A stretch of DNA of 64,000 nt. Source: an uncultured Clostridia bacterium. GTDB lineage: Bacteria; Bacillota; Clostridia; Christensenellales; UBA1242. The notes below the pieces were generated by a model. The model was not told where the DNA came from. It made no database searches and saw nothing but the letters and a program-made list of their open reading frames with translations. Where the stretch lies: NCBI GenBank assembly GCA_934748015.1, contig CAKVHF010000001.1, forward strand, positions 310,001 to 374,000, given 5' to 3'. Positions 18,201 through 27,825 of the stretch are shown in pieces; the first letter of the stretch is position 1, and the number at the start of each line of letters is the position of its first letter. A program made the position numbers and the translations under genes.

Positions 18201-21200
18201 ATTGCAGTATCAATATTGTCTAGGTCAATGTATTCTATTGATTTATCCACCTGTGGCATTTCGAAATCAAACTTTGTATTAATGTCTAAGTTGCATGATA
18301 CTTTGTCAAATGCAAAATCAGTTAATTTAATACGATCGATATTGTCTGATAGATACATTTTGATTGTGCTGTCATTAATATTGTTTGTTATATTTTTGTC
18401 TAAAACAACTTCAAAAGTATCGTTTGTTACTAATATTGATTTAATAAATGATAGGTCTAATCTAGATATATCCCCTGACATAATCGCATCTATATCTACA
18501 AATGTAATAATAGACTTAATAGTCTGTATTATATCAATATCATCTTTAGTTAAGCTTGCATTTTCTCTTGCTTCGTTAATAATATCTTGCATTTTAACAT
18601 TGTTAATATCAACTGTCTTTAGGCTGTCACTTAAGAATTGAAATTGTTGAACCAAGTCTACGACCATATCAATCTTGTCTAGTGATACACTTACACTTAA
18701 TGTATTGTAAGTCAAGTATATGCGGTCACTATCTAAGTTGATTGCAATATTATGTAAGTATTGTTGAGTATCAAGTAGTTGTAAATTAATGCAACCTCTT
18801 ATATCTTTGTAGTCAAAGTTGTTATTGCCAACAAAACTACTAAGATCTAGATATATATCACCTGTTACGTTATAAAGCTGGTCACCTAATTTAACCTCCG
18901 AATTGGCTATATTAAGCCCTATTCTGTAATTTGTAGTAAATGTATTATATGTATTATATATCGCAGAAATAGTGTTGCTTATATCTGACAAATCACTAAA
19001 ATTATTAATATCAACTTGTTGTGGTCTGTAAGAGTTGTTAATTACAAGTCTTAAATTAGCTCTAATATTGCTGATATATAATGTGTCAACTGTTATACTG
19101 CTTAATTGTTCGTTGTAATCAAGTGTGATGTCAATGTTGTTATTGCTATTAATTAATTGTTTAGATAGTGATACATGAGTTTGATTATTGGATACTATCA
19201 ATGCATCAATCAATGACAAACTAATTGAAGAAAGGTCTTTGTTAATTATTTGCATAATAATGCTATTAGCAAATTGGTCTGCAATGTCGTTGTCCATATT
19301 AATATTGAATATATCGCAGATATTGTTGATAATATCACTGATACTAGAGCATGAGACCCTAACCTTCAAGCCAAGGCACTCTACCAATAGATATCCATTT
19401 TGCAATCTAATAACTGTATTCAATTTATTATCTAAGTTAATATTTGCGGTGACATAGAGATCATTTAGGCTAAATTTATCAGTTACATTACTAAAGTCAA
19501 CATATATTTTGCCATTGATACTATATGCTTTGTCGTCAATTGTTACTTCAGTATCTATATCAAATGCAATTGTTTGATTGTCTGTTACATTTCTGTAAGT
19601 ATTGATCATTGCAGAAACTAAATTGTCAAGATTATTAAGATCAATATATTGTCTGTCTGGAACGACAATTGCGTTGTAATCATAATCTAATGAAATTGTT
19701 GTGCCGGATATCGCAAAACTATCCATAGTGATTGGACTAACATTAATAGATGCTAAACCATTATTGTAATTTACAATGATATTTACAATATCTTTTATGT
19801 TCCAATTGGTTAGGTCTAATTGTAGCTCAAGTTGAGTATCTGAAACAACGAAGTTATACAACATGTTTAGCCCGATTGACTGCAACATTGCATTTAGATC
19901 AATATTGGATAATTGATTATTGATATTGTTATTAGTACCTATAATATTTGCTATCTGATCAACCAGTCTACCAATAGTATCAACATTGATCATAATTGAT
20001 TTGTTGTTAAGGGTAATATATAACTTGTCACTTAATTTAATTATTTGCAAATTGATTATATATCTAGTTGTATCCAATGTGCCAGTTGAATTAATTGTTT
20101 CAACCAATAACTCTGCGTTGATACTTGCTTGCAAATCAATTGTGTTTAGGTCAACAGTTTCATTTAAGTTTGCCTTGCTCCAATCAATAGTTATGAAACT
20201 ATCGTTAGATATAGCAATAGTGTAAGTACTTTCGGTTTTGTTATCAGCAAGTCTTATTATTGTTCCTATGTTTAGTGTTAATTGTTTGTTGTCAATAATT
20301 TTTGCCAATGATCTGCAGATGCTGTCAACGACTTTGGCAATATTATTAACACTCTTGTAATCGCTTGTGTCAGAGATCTCAGGGATGGTAAAGTTGTATA
20401 ATAATGCGATCTTGCAATCTAGACATACACCCTCTAATTGTAGATCGTTAATTGTCAATGACCTAATCAATTCATCATAAGCAATAGTTAAAGTGACATC
20501 GTTAATATTAATTGACATTGTGTTTTTGTCAATAGAAATAATGTTAATATAATCTATAATTTGATTAATAGTACTTACTACCTTAGTTATATCAAAAGTA
20601 TCTAGTGAACCAATGATTTGATCAATAATTGCGTCTAGTGATATGCCATCACAACTATTATATAGTTCCTCTATAGATTGACTGCTATCAGCATTTTGAA
20701 TGACGTATATTATTTTGCTAACTACAGTTGCAAGATCGTCAATGCTATCTAAATCGATGCTTAATTTTAAATTATCTACAGAGATATACAAGCACTTATC
20801 CATCAAGTAAACAGTTGTGTTAAATGATTTATTATCTATGTCAATATTTAGATCTGTATATGCGGTGATTTGACCGAAATCAATGTTAGTAATATCTGAA
20901 ATATTGTCCACATCTATACTTATTGTGCCATTAACTGCTAAGTTTTTGTCACCAAGTGCTATGTTTAAACCAGATATGCTAAATGTTATATTGTTAGAAT
21001 TAATTATCTCGTTGTAAGTATTAATTGCAGAATTTACCAAATATTTGATATCTGAAACATCCCGATAATTAGACTCTGTTATAGGCATAGGTACAAAGTT
21101 ATATAATGTTTTTAGATCCATAGAAATAGCAACATTATTTAATTCGAAATTGGTTATTTTTATATTTTTAATGTTGTTTTCATAGAATATACTTACTTTG

Positions 21201-24200
21201 ATATCTTCTGTAGTATTTAATAGTTTGTTTGATATAGCAACATTAATTTGTGATTTGGTCGCAGTAATTGATTTCAAAATAGTAAAATCAATTTTTGAAA
21301 TATCCAATTTTGTAATCAAATCTACATTGTCAATATTTTGCATACTAGACAAGTCAATATCGGTTAAGTTGCTTACAATACCTAAAATATCTAGTACGCT
21401 ATTTAGTTGAATTTTTACTTGTTTATTGTTGTAGTCAATGTACGCATATCCATCCTCTACTCTTAACACAAGTAGCATGTTATCTATATGGACAGAAGCA
21501 TAGATCATCAGGTCTCTAAATTCAAAATTGTCAATACTATTTATATTAGACCAATCAACTGCAACAACACCATTTAGAGTATGATCAATAGCATCAATAG
21601 TCATAGTAGTATCAACGCTAAATGCAATTTTCTTGTTTCTAACAACCTGCTCTGTAGTGTTAATCATTGCTTTTGTAATATCAGTTACTGTATCAATATA
21701 TGAATACACTCCACTAATAGTAGGCACTGTTAAACTGTTGTTAATTGCTATATCAACTTGAATAGTTATATCTTGGTAGTTAAGATTGCATATCGATAAA
21801 CTATTAATAATATTGCTATAGTTCAATTGTAAAACGATATTATCGTTTAATCCAATAATTTCGCCATTGATTACTAACCGTGTTTGGTTTTGACCTATTT
21901 CGATTTGCTTAAATATACTTAATATTTTTGTTGCAACATTAGCAATGTTAATATTGTTAATTTTTACTAACTTGCCCAACATATTATTAATTGTTGGATA
22001 GTTAGTTAGATGGTTAATTACAGAACTAATATCATCAGTTGGAATACATAACTTTAGTTCAGCAAATTCTATGTAATAATTGTTGTTTGTGCGATACAGC
22101 ATTATAGGCAATTGATTGCCATCAATATCAAGAACAGCATTAAAATATATATCGTTAAAGTTGTATACAATTACTCCTCTTAGTTCAATTTCTTGATCGT
22201 CCAAAACAATAGAGGTATTTAGTTCTAGACCTATTTTTTGTTCTTCGTTGATTTGATCAATAAGATTAAATACAGAATTAACTAAATAACCAATATTGTC
22301 TAGTGTTGTATACTGATGTTGATCGAAGTCATAGTCAACTGCTGTGTTGGTTATATTTACAGAAGTTTCAATGCTTTGATCCATAATGTCAATCTTGGAT
22401 AATTGCAACCCATCAATTGTATTGTCATAATTAATGGTGATAGTAATATTCTCCTTAGTGCCTAGAAGATCTTTGTTAATAGTTGTGCTTAATTGATTAA
22501 TTTGGGAAGAGAAATCAATAATTAAATCTTGAGGGATTTTGTCTATATTGCCCTTAATTAACTCAGATATTAACCCAGTTTTCTGAGCCAGCTCTTCCAT
22601 TGCACTAGATATTACAGAATTGTCACCTAATCTCTTAGTTAACTCTTCAATAACACTTTCCATGTTTCTAATTGAAGCAGAGAATTTCATATCATCTACA
22701 ATAACATATATCTGATCATTAACAACTTTTAGTTTGAAATCAATTGTTTTGCTATCGTATGTTATATTTCCTAATAATACAACCTTTACATTGTTTTGAT
22801 CTGCAAAATCTACACCAATATTGCCATTAACACCAACAATGTTTCCATTAATGTTTAATTTGATTGCGACATCGGCTGAGAAATAATTTTTTGCCTTAAT
22901 TATATCAACACTATTTAATAAAGAATTAACAAAATTTGGAATATCTAGTAGTTTTTGATAATCTTCGCTTGCTAGATTTGGGATATTAACTTCATTGCTA
23001 TAACTAATATTGGCACTAAATAATCCATCCAAGACTTTGATGTTAGATATAGACATGCTACTAAACTGGTCATTTTCATCTAGTCTAAGAACAATATTTA
23101 GGTCGTTTTGGATACCAATTGCCTTACCATACAATGTAATATTGATAACGTTGTCTTCACCTTTAGCAAAAGCAAGTAAGTTGTTAATGCTTATATTGCT
23201 TAGATCACCCTCTAACACCTTAGATAGTTCAAATCCAGGGATTATCTTAGCGATAGAAACAAGCAAGTTTTCTTGTGCTTGTGATATATCAAAATGTTCT
23301 GCTATTATTGCAACTGTTTCTTCAATATTATTTTGATCAATCATAAATTTCAGATTGTTCAAAGATAAATATATTTCTTCATTTACATAACCAATTGTTA
23401 CCTTGTGAGTTGTTCCATTTAGGTCAATATCAAACGAACCATATGCGTCTAAGTTGTCATTATAGTCAATATCTATTCCGCCAACCAATGCAAATGATGG
23501 ATCTCCGTCTAGATTGGCATCAATGTTTAGATGCAATTTTTTATTTTCTAGTATTTCTCTTACACTATCTACTATATTCAATGTCTTTGTTACATCAACA
23601 TATTCTTTTGTTTTTTCAGGATTTTCTATAGTGATATTGTCATCTTTGGTTAACTCTGCATTAATTGAAGCAGATCCGCTACTAAATTCCAATTTATTAG
23701 TTGTTAGACTCTTAATGACATAATTGCTATCAGTGTATATGTCAATGACAATATCGTCATTCAACTTAAATGTCATAAGTAGATCGCCATTAGCCAAAGT
23801 CTTTGCTTTAATATTTTGTAGATTAGCAAGCAGTGTGTCTGTATCCAATGTAGATATATCAACACCAAAATTCATATTTAAACCAAGCGATGGCAACAAT
23901 TCTAATATCTTGTTGAAGCTTGCATCTTCTAGCTTAATACTCATTGTTTCATTAGCAAGATACAATACTTTATCTACATATACTATATCAATAATAATGT
24001 TGGTATTATCTTTCAATTTTGCAGATAATGTTCCGCCAATTTTAATATTTTCAAGATCTTCAACGCTCAGGCTTCCATCAAACTGTACAATCATCTGTAA
24101 TTGCTTGTCATCAATCGAACCATCTTCTGACATAGTATTGTCATATACATTAAATTGCAAATTGACATTGGTACTACCTACGTTCATTAGGCTATTAATC

Positions 24201-24358
24201 AATTTCTCGCCATCAGTCTCCACATACTCTTGTGGTGTTTCAATAGTCCCGTTATTGTCTTTGCCGTGAGGAAGCAAAAAATCCATTGCAATTGTTCCTG
24301 CAATTGCAAGTATTGTTACAACAATATATGTAAATGTATATAACAAAAATTTTTTCAT
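15263..24358 (-). CDS. Giant (3031-residue) secreted protein with about eleven divergent repeats and C-terminal InlB-type repeats
   Basis: A 3031-residue exported protein. An N-terminal signal or anchor helix (about 3-28) is followed by roughly eleven tandem units of 200-265 residues. Units begin near residues 35, 252, 463, 682, 883, 1096, 1332, 1568, 1783, 2040 and 2306. Each opens with a signature like EYxDLxNIxxlVnsxxNT, continues with beta-rich amphipathic strands, and includes I/LYIxxxNxKxxI followed by a short helix. Alternating strands such as these recall LolA/LppX-type lipid-binding folds, but that is inference. From about 2595 to the end come some four or five Listeria-Bacteroides (Flg_new/InlB B) type repeats with FDGWYxxxx and LYAKW motifs. 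No LPXTG or other sorting motif is visible, so attachment, if any, is by the N-terminal helix. AAGGTGA precedes the ATG. It is last in a three-gene operon. Confidence 0.8.
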   Translation of the reverse strand: MKKFLLYTFTYIVVTILAIAGTIAMDFLLPHGKDNNGTIETPQEYVETDGEKLINSLMNVGSTNVNLQFNVYDNTMSEDGSIDDKQLQMIVQFDGSLSVEDLENIKIGGTLSAKLKDNTNIIIDIVYVDKVLYLANETMSIKLEDASFNKILELLPSLGLNMNFGVDISTLDTDTLLANLQNIKAKTLANGDLLMTFKLNDDIVIDIYTDSNYVIKSLTTNKLEFSSGSASINAELTKDDNITIENPEKTKEYVDVTKTLNIVDSVREILENKKLHLNIDANLDGDPSFALVGGIDIDYNDNLDAYGSFDIDLNGTTHKVTIGYVNEEIYLSLNNLKFMIDQNNIEETVAIIAEHFDISQAQENLLVSIAKIIPGFELSKVLEGDLSNISINNLLAFAKGEDNVINITLYGKAIGIQNDLNIVLRLDENDQFSSMSISNIKVLDGLFSANISYSNEVNIPNLASEDYQKLLDIPNFVNSLLNSVDIIKAKNYFSADVAIKLNINGNIVGVNGNIGVDFADQNNVKVVLLGNITYDSKTIDFKLKVVNDQIYVIVDDMKFSASIRNMESVIEELTKRLGDNSVISSAMEELAQKTGLISELIKGNIDKIPQDLIIDFSSQINQLSTTINKDLLGTKENITITINYDNTIDGLQLSKIDIMDQSIETSVNITNTAVDYDFDQHQYTTLDNIGYLVNSVFNLIDQINEEQKIGLELNTSIVLDDQEIELRGVIVYNFNDIYFNAVLDIDGNQLPIMLYRTNNNYYIEFAELKLCIPTDDISSVINHLTNYPTINNMLGKLVKINNINIANVATKILSIFKQIEIGQNQTRLVINGEIIGLNDNIVLQLNYSNIINSLSICNLNYQDITIQVDIAINNSLTVPTISGVYSYIDTVTDITKAMINTTEQVVRNKKIAFSVDTTMTIDAIDHTLNGVVAVDWSNINSIDNFEFRDLMIYASVHIDNMLLVLRVEDGYAYIDYNNKQVKIQLNSVLDILGIVSNLTDIDLSSMQNIDNVDLITKLDISKIDFTILKSITATKSQINVAISNKLLNTTEDIKVSIFYENNIKNIKITNFELNNVAISMDLKTLYNFVPMPITESNYRDVSDIKYLVNSAINTYNEIINSNNITFSISGLNIALGDKNLAVNGTISIDVDNISDITNIDFGQITAYTDLNIDIDNKSFNTTVYLMDKCLYISVDNLKLSIDLDSIDDLATVVSKIIYVIQNADSSQSIEELYNSCDGISLDAIIDQIIGSLDTFDITKVVSTINQIIDYINIISIDKNTMSININDVTLTIAYDELIRSLTINDLQLEGVCLDCKIALLYNFTIPEISDTSDYKSVNNIAKVVDSICRSLAKIIDNKQLTLNIGTIIRLADNKTESTYTIAISNDSFITIDWSKANLNETVDLNTIDLQASINAELLVETINSTGTLDTTRYIINLQIIKLSDKLYITLNNKSIMINVDTIGRLVDQIANIIGTNNNINNQLSNIDLNAMLQSIGLNMLYNFVVSDTQLELQLDLTNWNIKDIVNIIVNYNNGLASINVSPITMDSFAISGTTISLDYDYNAIVVPDRQYIDLNNLDNLVSAMINTYRNVTDNQTIAFDIDTEVTIDDKAYSINGKIYVDFSNVTDKFSLNDLYVTANINLDNKLNTVIRLQNGYLLVECLGLKVRVSCSSISDIINNICDIFNINMDNDIADQFANSIIMQIINKDLSSISLSLIDALIVSNNQTHVSLSKQLINSNNNIDITLDYNEQLSSITVDTLYISNIRANLRLVINNSYRPQQVDINNFSDLSDISNTISAIYNTYNTFTTNYRIGLNIANSEVKLGDQLYNVTGDIYLDLSSFVGNNNFDYKDIRGCINLQLLDTQQYLHNIAINLDSDRIYLTYNTLSVSVSLDKIDMVVDLVQQFQFLSDSLKTVDINNVKMQDIINEARENASLTKDDIDIIQTIKSIITFVDIDAIMSGDISRLDLSFIKSILVTNDTFEVVLDKNITNNINDSTIKMYLSDNIDRIKLTDFAFDKVSCNLDINTKFDFEMPQVDKSIEYIDLDNIDTAINSTLNTAIEIVDNKHISFALQTILDHIVFEKDVQGTILKETSTHVVLKQGSFARFDWNNAYTVQDGKTSFDFKKMNMYAVLNATTATDTYKYTNGVKGSSSNHVERNHTIEITMLDGIIYIQYNNMKVKIACTSIDGVIASICEIMGVDVDTASVSDNINSLISQVSDTSILSKLNIEMLKSLKLTDNNMRLQLDLTSLDLGFDALNDFNLDIAYDNNGLNQLTINNLNIKNNIVDNVVIELNDFEPITNIPQGEYMDLSGIDQFLEVIKNTITLKDYEINGSVNLKLNVIGIAFNKNIPVNIKLKTSENNNIELSAKIGEIPVISGVNHDIPTDSVGITNATPCKNRMLYIYIKDNYVYIYRHENIYVPAAGYKSYEKKLKIDLETLISDPLYYVLEYGMGFSSKIMDAIYNAFYKERVNPIDYSNVLKGFTSSNGTHTLTLNLRELTENDQLDTFTLGIKETTYNNKQVVGTILLDMFMPVVNNVEIALTSNNLTHTSIGQPVDISSMYDYINNYKYNIGAEWDAIDNEWTIAALRKFRIDFVTNCPTTINAVEGVAGASYQLPTLDTYYTEDADNRYTYTFDGWYTTDTFKPDTEYTANAIPKKSIVLYAKWNVATTKYTTITFVTNGGEAIQDLRALANSTIKLPTYFDLLIVETDDAVYTKQFDGWYIDEALTQEFTSITMPSSNMALYAKWSVVDTASAYTLTVYEAGEKVLVRKIIAERNIILSGNKFKDTTKYYLDSNYASQIEINNYLMPSQDLNLYIRNIYTVRVISEMGNIVDITYTDKYTGDVITIMQQSSSEYDDTNNANTRTYRTFDTFLGYYINDDKLSSNNYVVSINDVTIVAKWQRTIKYYVTITFNVNWVKPNGWKENEKNKFSEIKCISSPSSVSSIRVLQNTDFELSPSTYNSTCKYKYRAGVISKEYTFKVKSWCLTGTEQLLYRGSDPLKNSDYSVQTTFNVTEDTTVFAVWYYAD

Positions 24359-24388
24359 TTAGTTCACCTTTTTGTAAAATTAAAGTAA

Positions 24389-25282
24389 CTATATAGTTGA
24401 TTTGTCACTGATCTTAGGCATCACATAATCTTCGTCATAAGTAAAGGTATTGGTCAAGGTAGCTTCTGATTTTGCTGTAAGACCCATTTTAACATTATAA
24501 GTTTCTTTGCTTACAAATTTAATTACTCTGTATTGCGAGTCAATAGTCAATTCAATTACAGGATTACTGGTAAAGTCAGGATATTGACTTAACCCCCCTG
24601 TTGCCTTCATTGTCTTAACATAATTAACTACCGCCTTGCTTTTGTCAAGTGTTAGTGTAAATTCGTAATTGCCATCACTATTAATGGTAACTGCGCTTTC
24701 TTCCGTGACTGTCTTAGAAGATACAATGTAAGTCATATAATCGGTAAATGGGCAACCAAATTCTTCGGCATATGCTTCCATTGTTTTAATATAATCGGGT
24801 TTTATATCCCAAGTGATTGTTTTACCATTTAGCTTGCCTGAGTAATGATCCATCTTGTTCCCGTCAATAAAATATCTATTTATTGCTTTTACGAAACTAC
24901 TTACACTTATATTTTCATAATATATCTTGTCATTAATTCTTATTGTTTTAGCATTTATTGTTTGGTTAACGCCCATTGCCTTTACAACACCTACACCGGT
25001 TATACTTAACTTCTTGTAGTTAAATGTTGTATCAAAAGCCAGTACACAACTTTTTGTTGCACCTAGCTGATCTGGTGTTTTGCCATCAGATTCTTTCCGG
25101 ATTGCAACTACATCATCTTTCAATGATGTAGCATCAAAGTTATATCTATTAGGGTCAATTTTTCCAGAAATCAAGCATGTTCCAATAATCACACCAGTAA
25201 TTATGCCGACAATACAAATTATAGCCATTGTTATTAAAGTTCGTTTTTGGCTCGTCTTTTCAATTGTTTTATCTTTTGCCAT
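24389..25282 (-). CDS. Membrane-anchored beta-rich extracytoplasmic protein, unknown family
   Basis: A 297-residue protein with a short basic cytoplasmic tail, one membrane helix (about 15-38) and an extracytoplasmic domain rich in short beta strands. I do not recognise a named family. Its strand pattern, for example TIRINDKIYYENISVSSFVKAIN, resembles the repeat units of the giant protein encoded 30 bases downstream, such as the KVLYLANETMSIKLEDASF segment. It may therefore be a single-unit relative of that protein. The start overlaps the end of the upstream RAYT-like gene by 14 bases and is preceded by GGTGA, indicating coupled translation. A joint role with the giant protein at the cell surface is inferred from context only. 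Confidence 0.65.
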   Translation of the reverse strand: MAKDKTIEKTSQKRTLITMAIICIVGIITGVIIGTCLISGKIDPNRYNFDATSLKDDVVAIRKESDGKTPDQLGATKSCVLAFDTTFNYKKLSITGVGVVKAMGVNQTINAKTIRINDKIYYENISVSSFVKAINRYFIDGNKMDHYSGKLNGKTITWDIKPDYIKTMEAYAEEFGCPFTDYMTYIVSSKTVTEESAVTINSDGNYEFTLTLDKSKAVVNYVKTMKATGGLSQYPDFTSNPVIELTIDSQYRVIKFVSKETYNVKMGLTAKSEATLTNTFTYDEDYVMPKISDKSTI

Positions 25283-26021
25283 CAGTATTCACCACGTCTT
25301 TTGATTTGTCTTTTTTGCTTGGTTTCAATTTCTTAGCGAAGTCCCAAAGCATTCTTAGTGATAATTTAGATACACGAGCAACTTGTCTAACGCTTGCCTT
25401 TGTTGCTTTGAATACTTGACCAACAATCTTTTCGATTAAGCTTTTTGGCATCTGTGACAATTTGTGTGGCTGAATTTGAAAAGTATTGGAAATATAATTA
25501 GCGACCTCATCATCAGTCATCTTGATCTTTTTGCCATCTATATTAACACCGTTACAGATATTATAGAAGTCATCTTTGTTAGGAAACCGCTTTGTTGCAA
25601 AACGTTTATCAATAAATTCGTCTTCAAAATAATCATTGCATGATGTCAAAACATCTTCGCTAAATCGTGCAGCAGAATGTACATTGGCTATTAGCATTAT
25701 TGTATCATTTTCTGACTGTGCAGGAAAACTAACAAATCTGCCAGCAAATATACTGCCTACTCTATTTAGATTTTTGTTATAAGATTTTGCAAAGTTAATT
25801 GTAAGTTTTCTCATAATTGCATCTAACGCTTTACCATCTTCCTTGATAACGAAGAAAAAAGAATTATTGAGTAATGTGTAACCCAATAAATTGATTTTGT
25901 TATTCTTAATAATATTTAGAAAATTAATTCTATCTTTATAATCAAAAAGTATATCCTCGGTTGCCTTTAATTGCACCATATATATACCAATAACACTCTT
26001 TTCTCTCGCCTTTCGAGCCAT
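25269..26021 (-). CDS. Degenerate RAYT / Y1-transposase-like DNA-binding protein
   Basis: A 250-residue protein matching REP-associated tyrosine transposases (TnpA_REP/IS200-like) along most of its length. MARKAREKSVIGIYMV is the usual MARxxRxxSxxGIYHV start, and VGSIFAGRFVSFP (88-100) matches GHLFQGRFKSxPV. The catalytic HUH motif, normally NHxHLL, reads NSFFFV (53-58), so both metal-binding histidines are gone. No nucleophilic Tyr is obvious in the helix LTINFAKSYNKN. The C-terminal 45 residues contain a helix-turn-helix-like segment, ASVRQVARVSKLSLRML, as in clostridial RAYT proteins. I infer loss of nuclease activity and conversion to a DNA-binding regulator. It is first in the operon of the giant protein, with AGGAGAG before the ATG and a strong promoter. 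Confidence 0.7.
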   Translation of the reverse strand: MARKAREKSVIGIYMVQLKATEDILFDYKDRINFLNIIKNNKINLLGYTLLNNSFFFVIKEDGKALDAIMRKLTINFAKSYNKNLNRVGSIFAGRFVSFPAQSENDTIMLIANVHSAARFSEDVLTSCNDYFEDEFIDKRFATKRFPNKDDFYNICNGVNIDGKKIKMTDDEVANYISNTFQIQPHKLSQMPKSLIEKIVGQVFKATKASVRQVARVSKLSLRMLWDFAKKLKPSKKDKSKDVVNTDGKR

Positions 26022-26097
26022 CTAACAACTCTCCTATATGGATTTATTGTTTCCATTCTTCATTACATAACTAATAAGTAACATTGCTAGTATCTAT

Positions 26098-26126
26098 ATT
26101 GTACTATATAATAATTGACATGTCAA
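26098..26126 (-). promoter_or_regulatory. Promoter of the RAYT-like/giant-protein operon
   Basis: On the minus strand TTGACA (26121-26126), a 17-base spacer and TACAAT (26098-26103). The sequence TTGACATGTCAA around the -35 is a perfect 12-base palindrome, a possible operator. Confidence 0.8.
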
Positions 26127-26256
26127 TACTTTATTGTCCCTTTTGCAACATTCATTTTTTTAAAAAATACTTGTTTTACGCCTAAAGTAAGCCATGTTTT
26201 TGCAATTACAGTGCGTTGCATTCAAAAGATTTTATGCCAAATATTGTCGATAAATG

Positions 26257-26287
26257 CAAAAAAAAAGAAATTAAATTAATAATTTCT
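26257..26287 (-). terminator. Terminator of lysS
   Basis: On the minus strand AGAAATTA pairs perfectly with TAATTTCT across a six-base loop, followed by eight or more T. Confidence 0.85.
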
Positions 26288-26312
26288 CTTTGTAATCTGG
26301 TATATTTAGATA

Positions 26313-27791
26313 CTATTTCATTATTGGGAACAGCACTACATCTCTTATGCTTGGTTGCTGATATAACATTACCAGTAATCTATCAATGCCCATGCCTAGA
26401 CCTGACATAGGAGGCATGCCGTGTTCCATTGCAGATAGGAAGTTCTCGTCCAGATCCATTGCTTCCTCATCACCCATTGCCTTAGCTTTAGCCTGTTCTT
26501 CTAGTGTGTGTCTCTGGATAGCTGGATCAACTAATTCAGAATATGCCTTGCATAGTTCTTCACCGTTGATTAGGAATTGGAACATTTCAATTGTTCTAGG
26601 ATCTTCATCGCTTGGTCTTGCTAGTGGAACCAATGATGCTGGATAGTTGAATAGAATTGTAGGTTCGATAATCTCTGGTCTTATTTTGCGTTTGTAGATA
26701 TAATCTATAACTGCACCACAAGTCTTAAGATCTTCAATCTCGCCTTTGTCAAACATATTTAGGCTTATTACTTTTGCTTTAAGGTCAGTAACATCTTGAT
26801 AGTCAAGCACATTAAAGCCAAGTACTTGATTAATGGCATCAGTATAATTAATTCTTCTAAAATCATTAACTAGGCTAAATGTCTTGTCGCCTATCATAAT
26901 CTCTGGCTTGCCAAGCATGTAGGTAGTAAGGTCTCTGATAAACTGTGAGAAAAATTTGATATTGTCTTCGAAATTCCAGTAACTAGCATACCACTCAACC
27001 TGTGTAAACTCTTGCAAGTGAGATGCATCCATGCCTTCATTTCTAAAGCATTTTGCCACCTCAAATACACGTGGGAAACCACCTGCAACGACTTGCTTCA
27101 AATATACCTCAGGTGCTATACGAAGATTGCACATTTTGTCAAGTGCATTGTGCTTAGTTAGGAAAGGTTTAGCCGATGCTCCACATACTGCACCTTGCAA
27201 AATTGGGGTTTCTACTTCGATAAAATCATTCTTCTCTAGATATGATCTAATAAAACTAACTAGTCTGCTTCTGCCAAGCAAAACTTTCTTAGATTCGTCA
27301 TTCATTATAAGGTCAAGATTTCTGTTTCTGTATCTAGCCTCAATATCAGTAAGTCCATGGAACTTCTCAGGAAGAGGCAACATAGCCTTGCTAAGCAAAG
27401 AATAATCAAGAGCCTTGATAGTGATTTCGCCAGTTTGAGTAGTATACATCTCACCTTCGATACCAACATAATCACCAATGTCTACATATGTCTTGAAAAA
27501 CTTAAATCTCTCTAACTCAATCTCGTTTACGCTTAGGCTAACTTGTATTTTTTCAAAAATATCACTTAGTTGAATAAACATAAATTTTCCAAAAGTTCTA
27601 CGGAATGTCATTCTTCCAGCAACTTTAACTTTTGTGCCCATTTCGCTATTTTTAGCATCTTGCAAAGTGTAAGTTACTTCATATTTATCTGCATAAGGGT
27701 TGATACCATTCTCTTTCAAAAGATTAATCTTATTCAATCTGATATCAACTTCTTTTGTTAAGTTAAGACTTGGGTTTTCTGGTAGTGCCAT
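26313..27791 (-). CDS. lysS: Lysyl-tRNA synthetase, class II
   Basis: ATG 27791 is chosen (492 residues, normal for LysS) because GGAGA lies ten bases upstream; a longer in-frame start is unsupported. The N-terminal OB fold binds the anticodon (residues about 35-145). The class II catalytic core follows: motif 2 is FRNEGMDASHLQEFTQVEWY, and motif 3 is the GLGMGIDRLLVMLYQQPSIRDVVLFP end segment. The enzyme charges tRNA-Lys. MSGLGMGIDRL and SELVDP are hallmark LysS segments. It has its own promoter at 27826-27854 and a terminator, so it is transcribed independently of the lytic transglycosylase gene just upstream. No T-box leader fits in the short 5' region. Confidence 0.97.
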   Translation of the reverse strand: MALPENPSLNLTKEVDIRLNKINLLKENGINPYADKYEVTYTLQDAKNSEMGTKVKVAGRMTFRRTFGKFMFIQLSDIFEKIQVSLSVNEIELERFKFFKTYVDIGDYVGIEGEMYTTQTGEITIKALDYSLLSKAMLPLPEKFHGLTDIEARYRNRNLDLIMNDESKKVLLGRSRLVSFIRSYLEKNDFIEVETPILQGAVCGASAKPFLTKHNALDKMCNLRIAPEVYLKQVVAGGFPRVFEVAKCFRNEGMDASHLQEFTQVEWYASYWNFEDNIKFFSQFIRDLTTYMLGKPEIMIGDKTFSLVNDFRRINYTDAINQVLGFNVLDYQDVTDLKAKVISLNMFDKGEIEDLKTCGAVIDYIYKRKIRPEIIEPTILFNYPASLVPLARPSDEDPRTIEMFQFLINGEELCKAYSELVDPAIQRHTLEEQAKAKAMGDEEAMDLDENFLSAMEHGMPPMSGLGMGIDRLLVMLYQQPSIRDVVLFPIMK

Positions 27792-27825
27792 AATTTTAAT
27801 TTCTCCATTGTTATATAATGCATTT

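Noticed and set aside
17895..18641. 248-codon plus-strand frame inside the giant gene
   Set aside because: It is antisense to a repeat unit of the giant protein, has no ribosome binding site and has a shadow-like hydrophobic composition. The same holds for 23724-24269 and other plus-strand frames in that gene.
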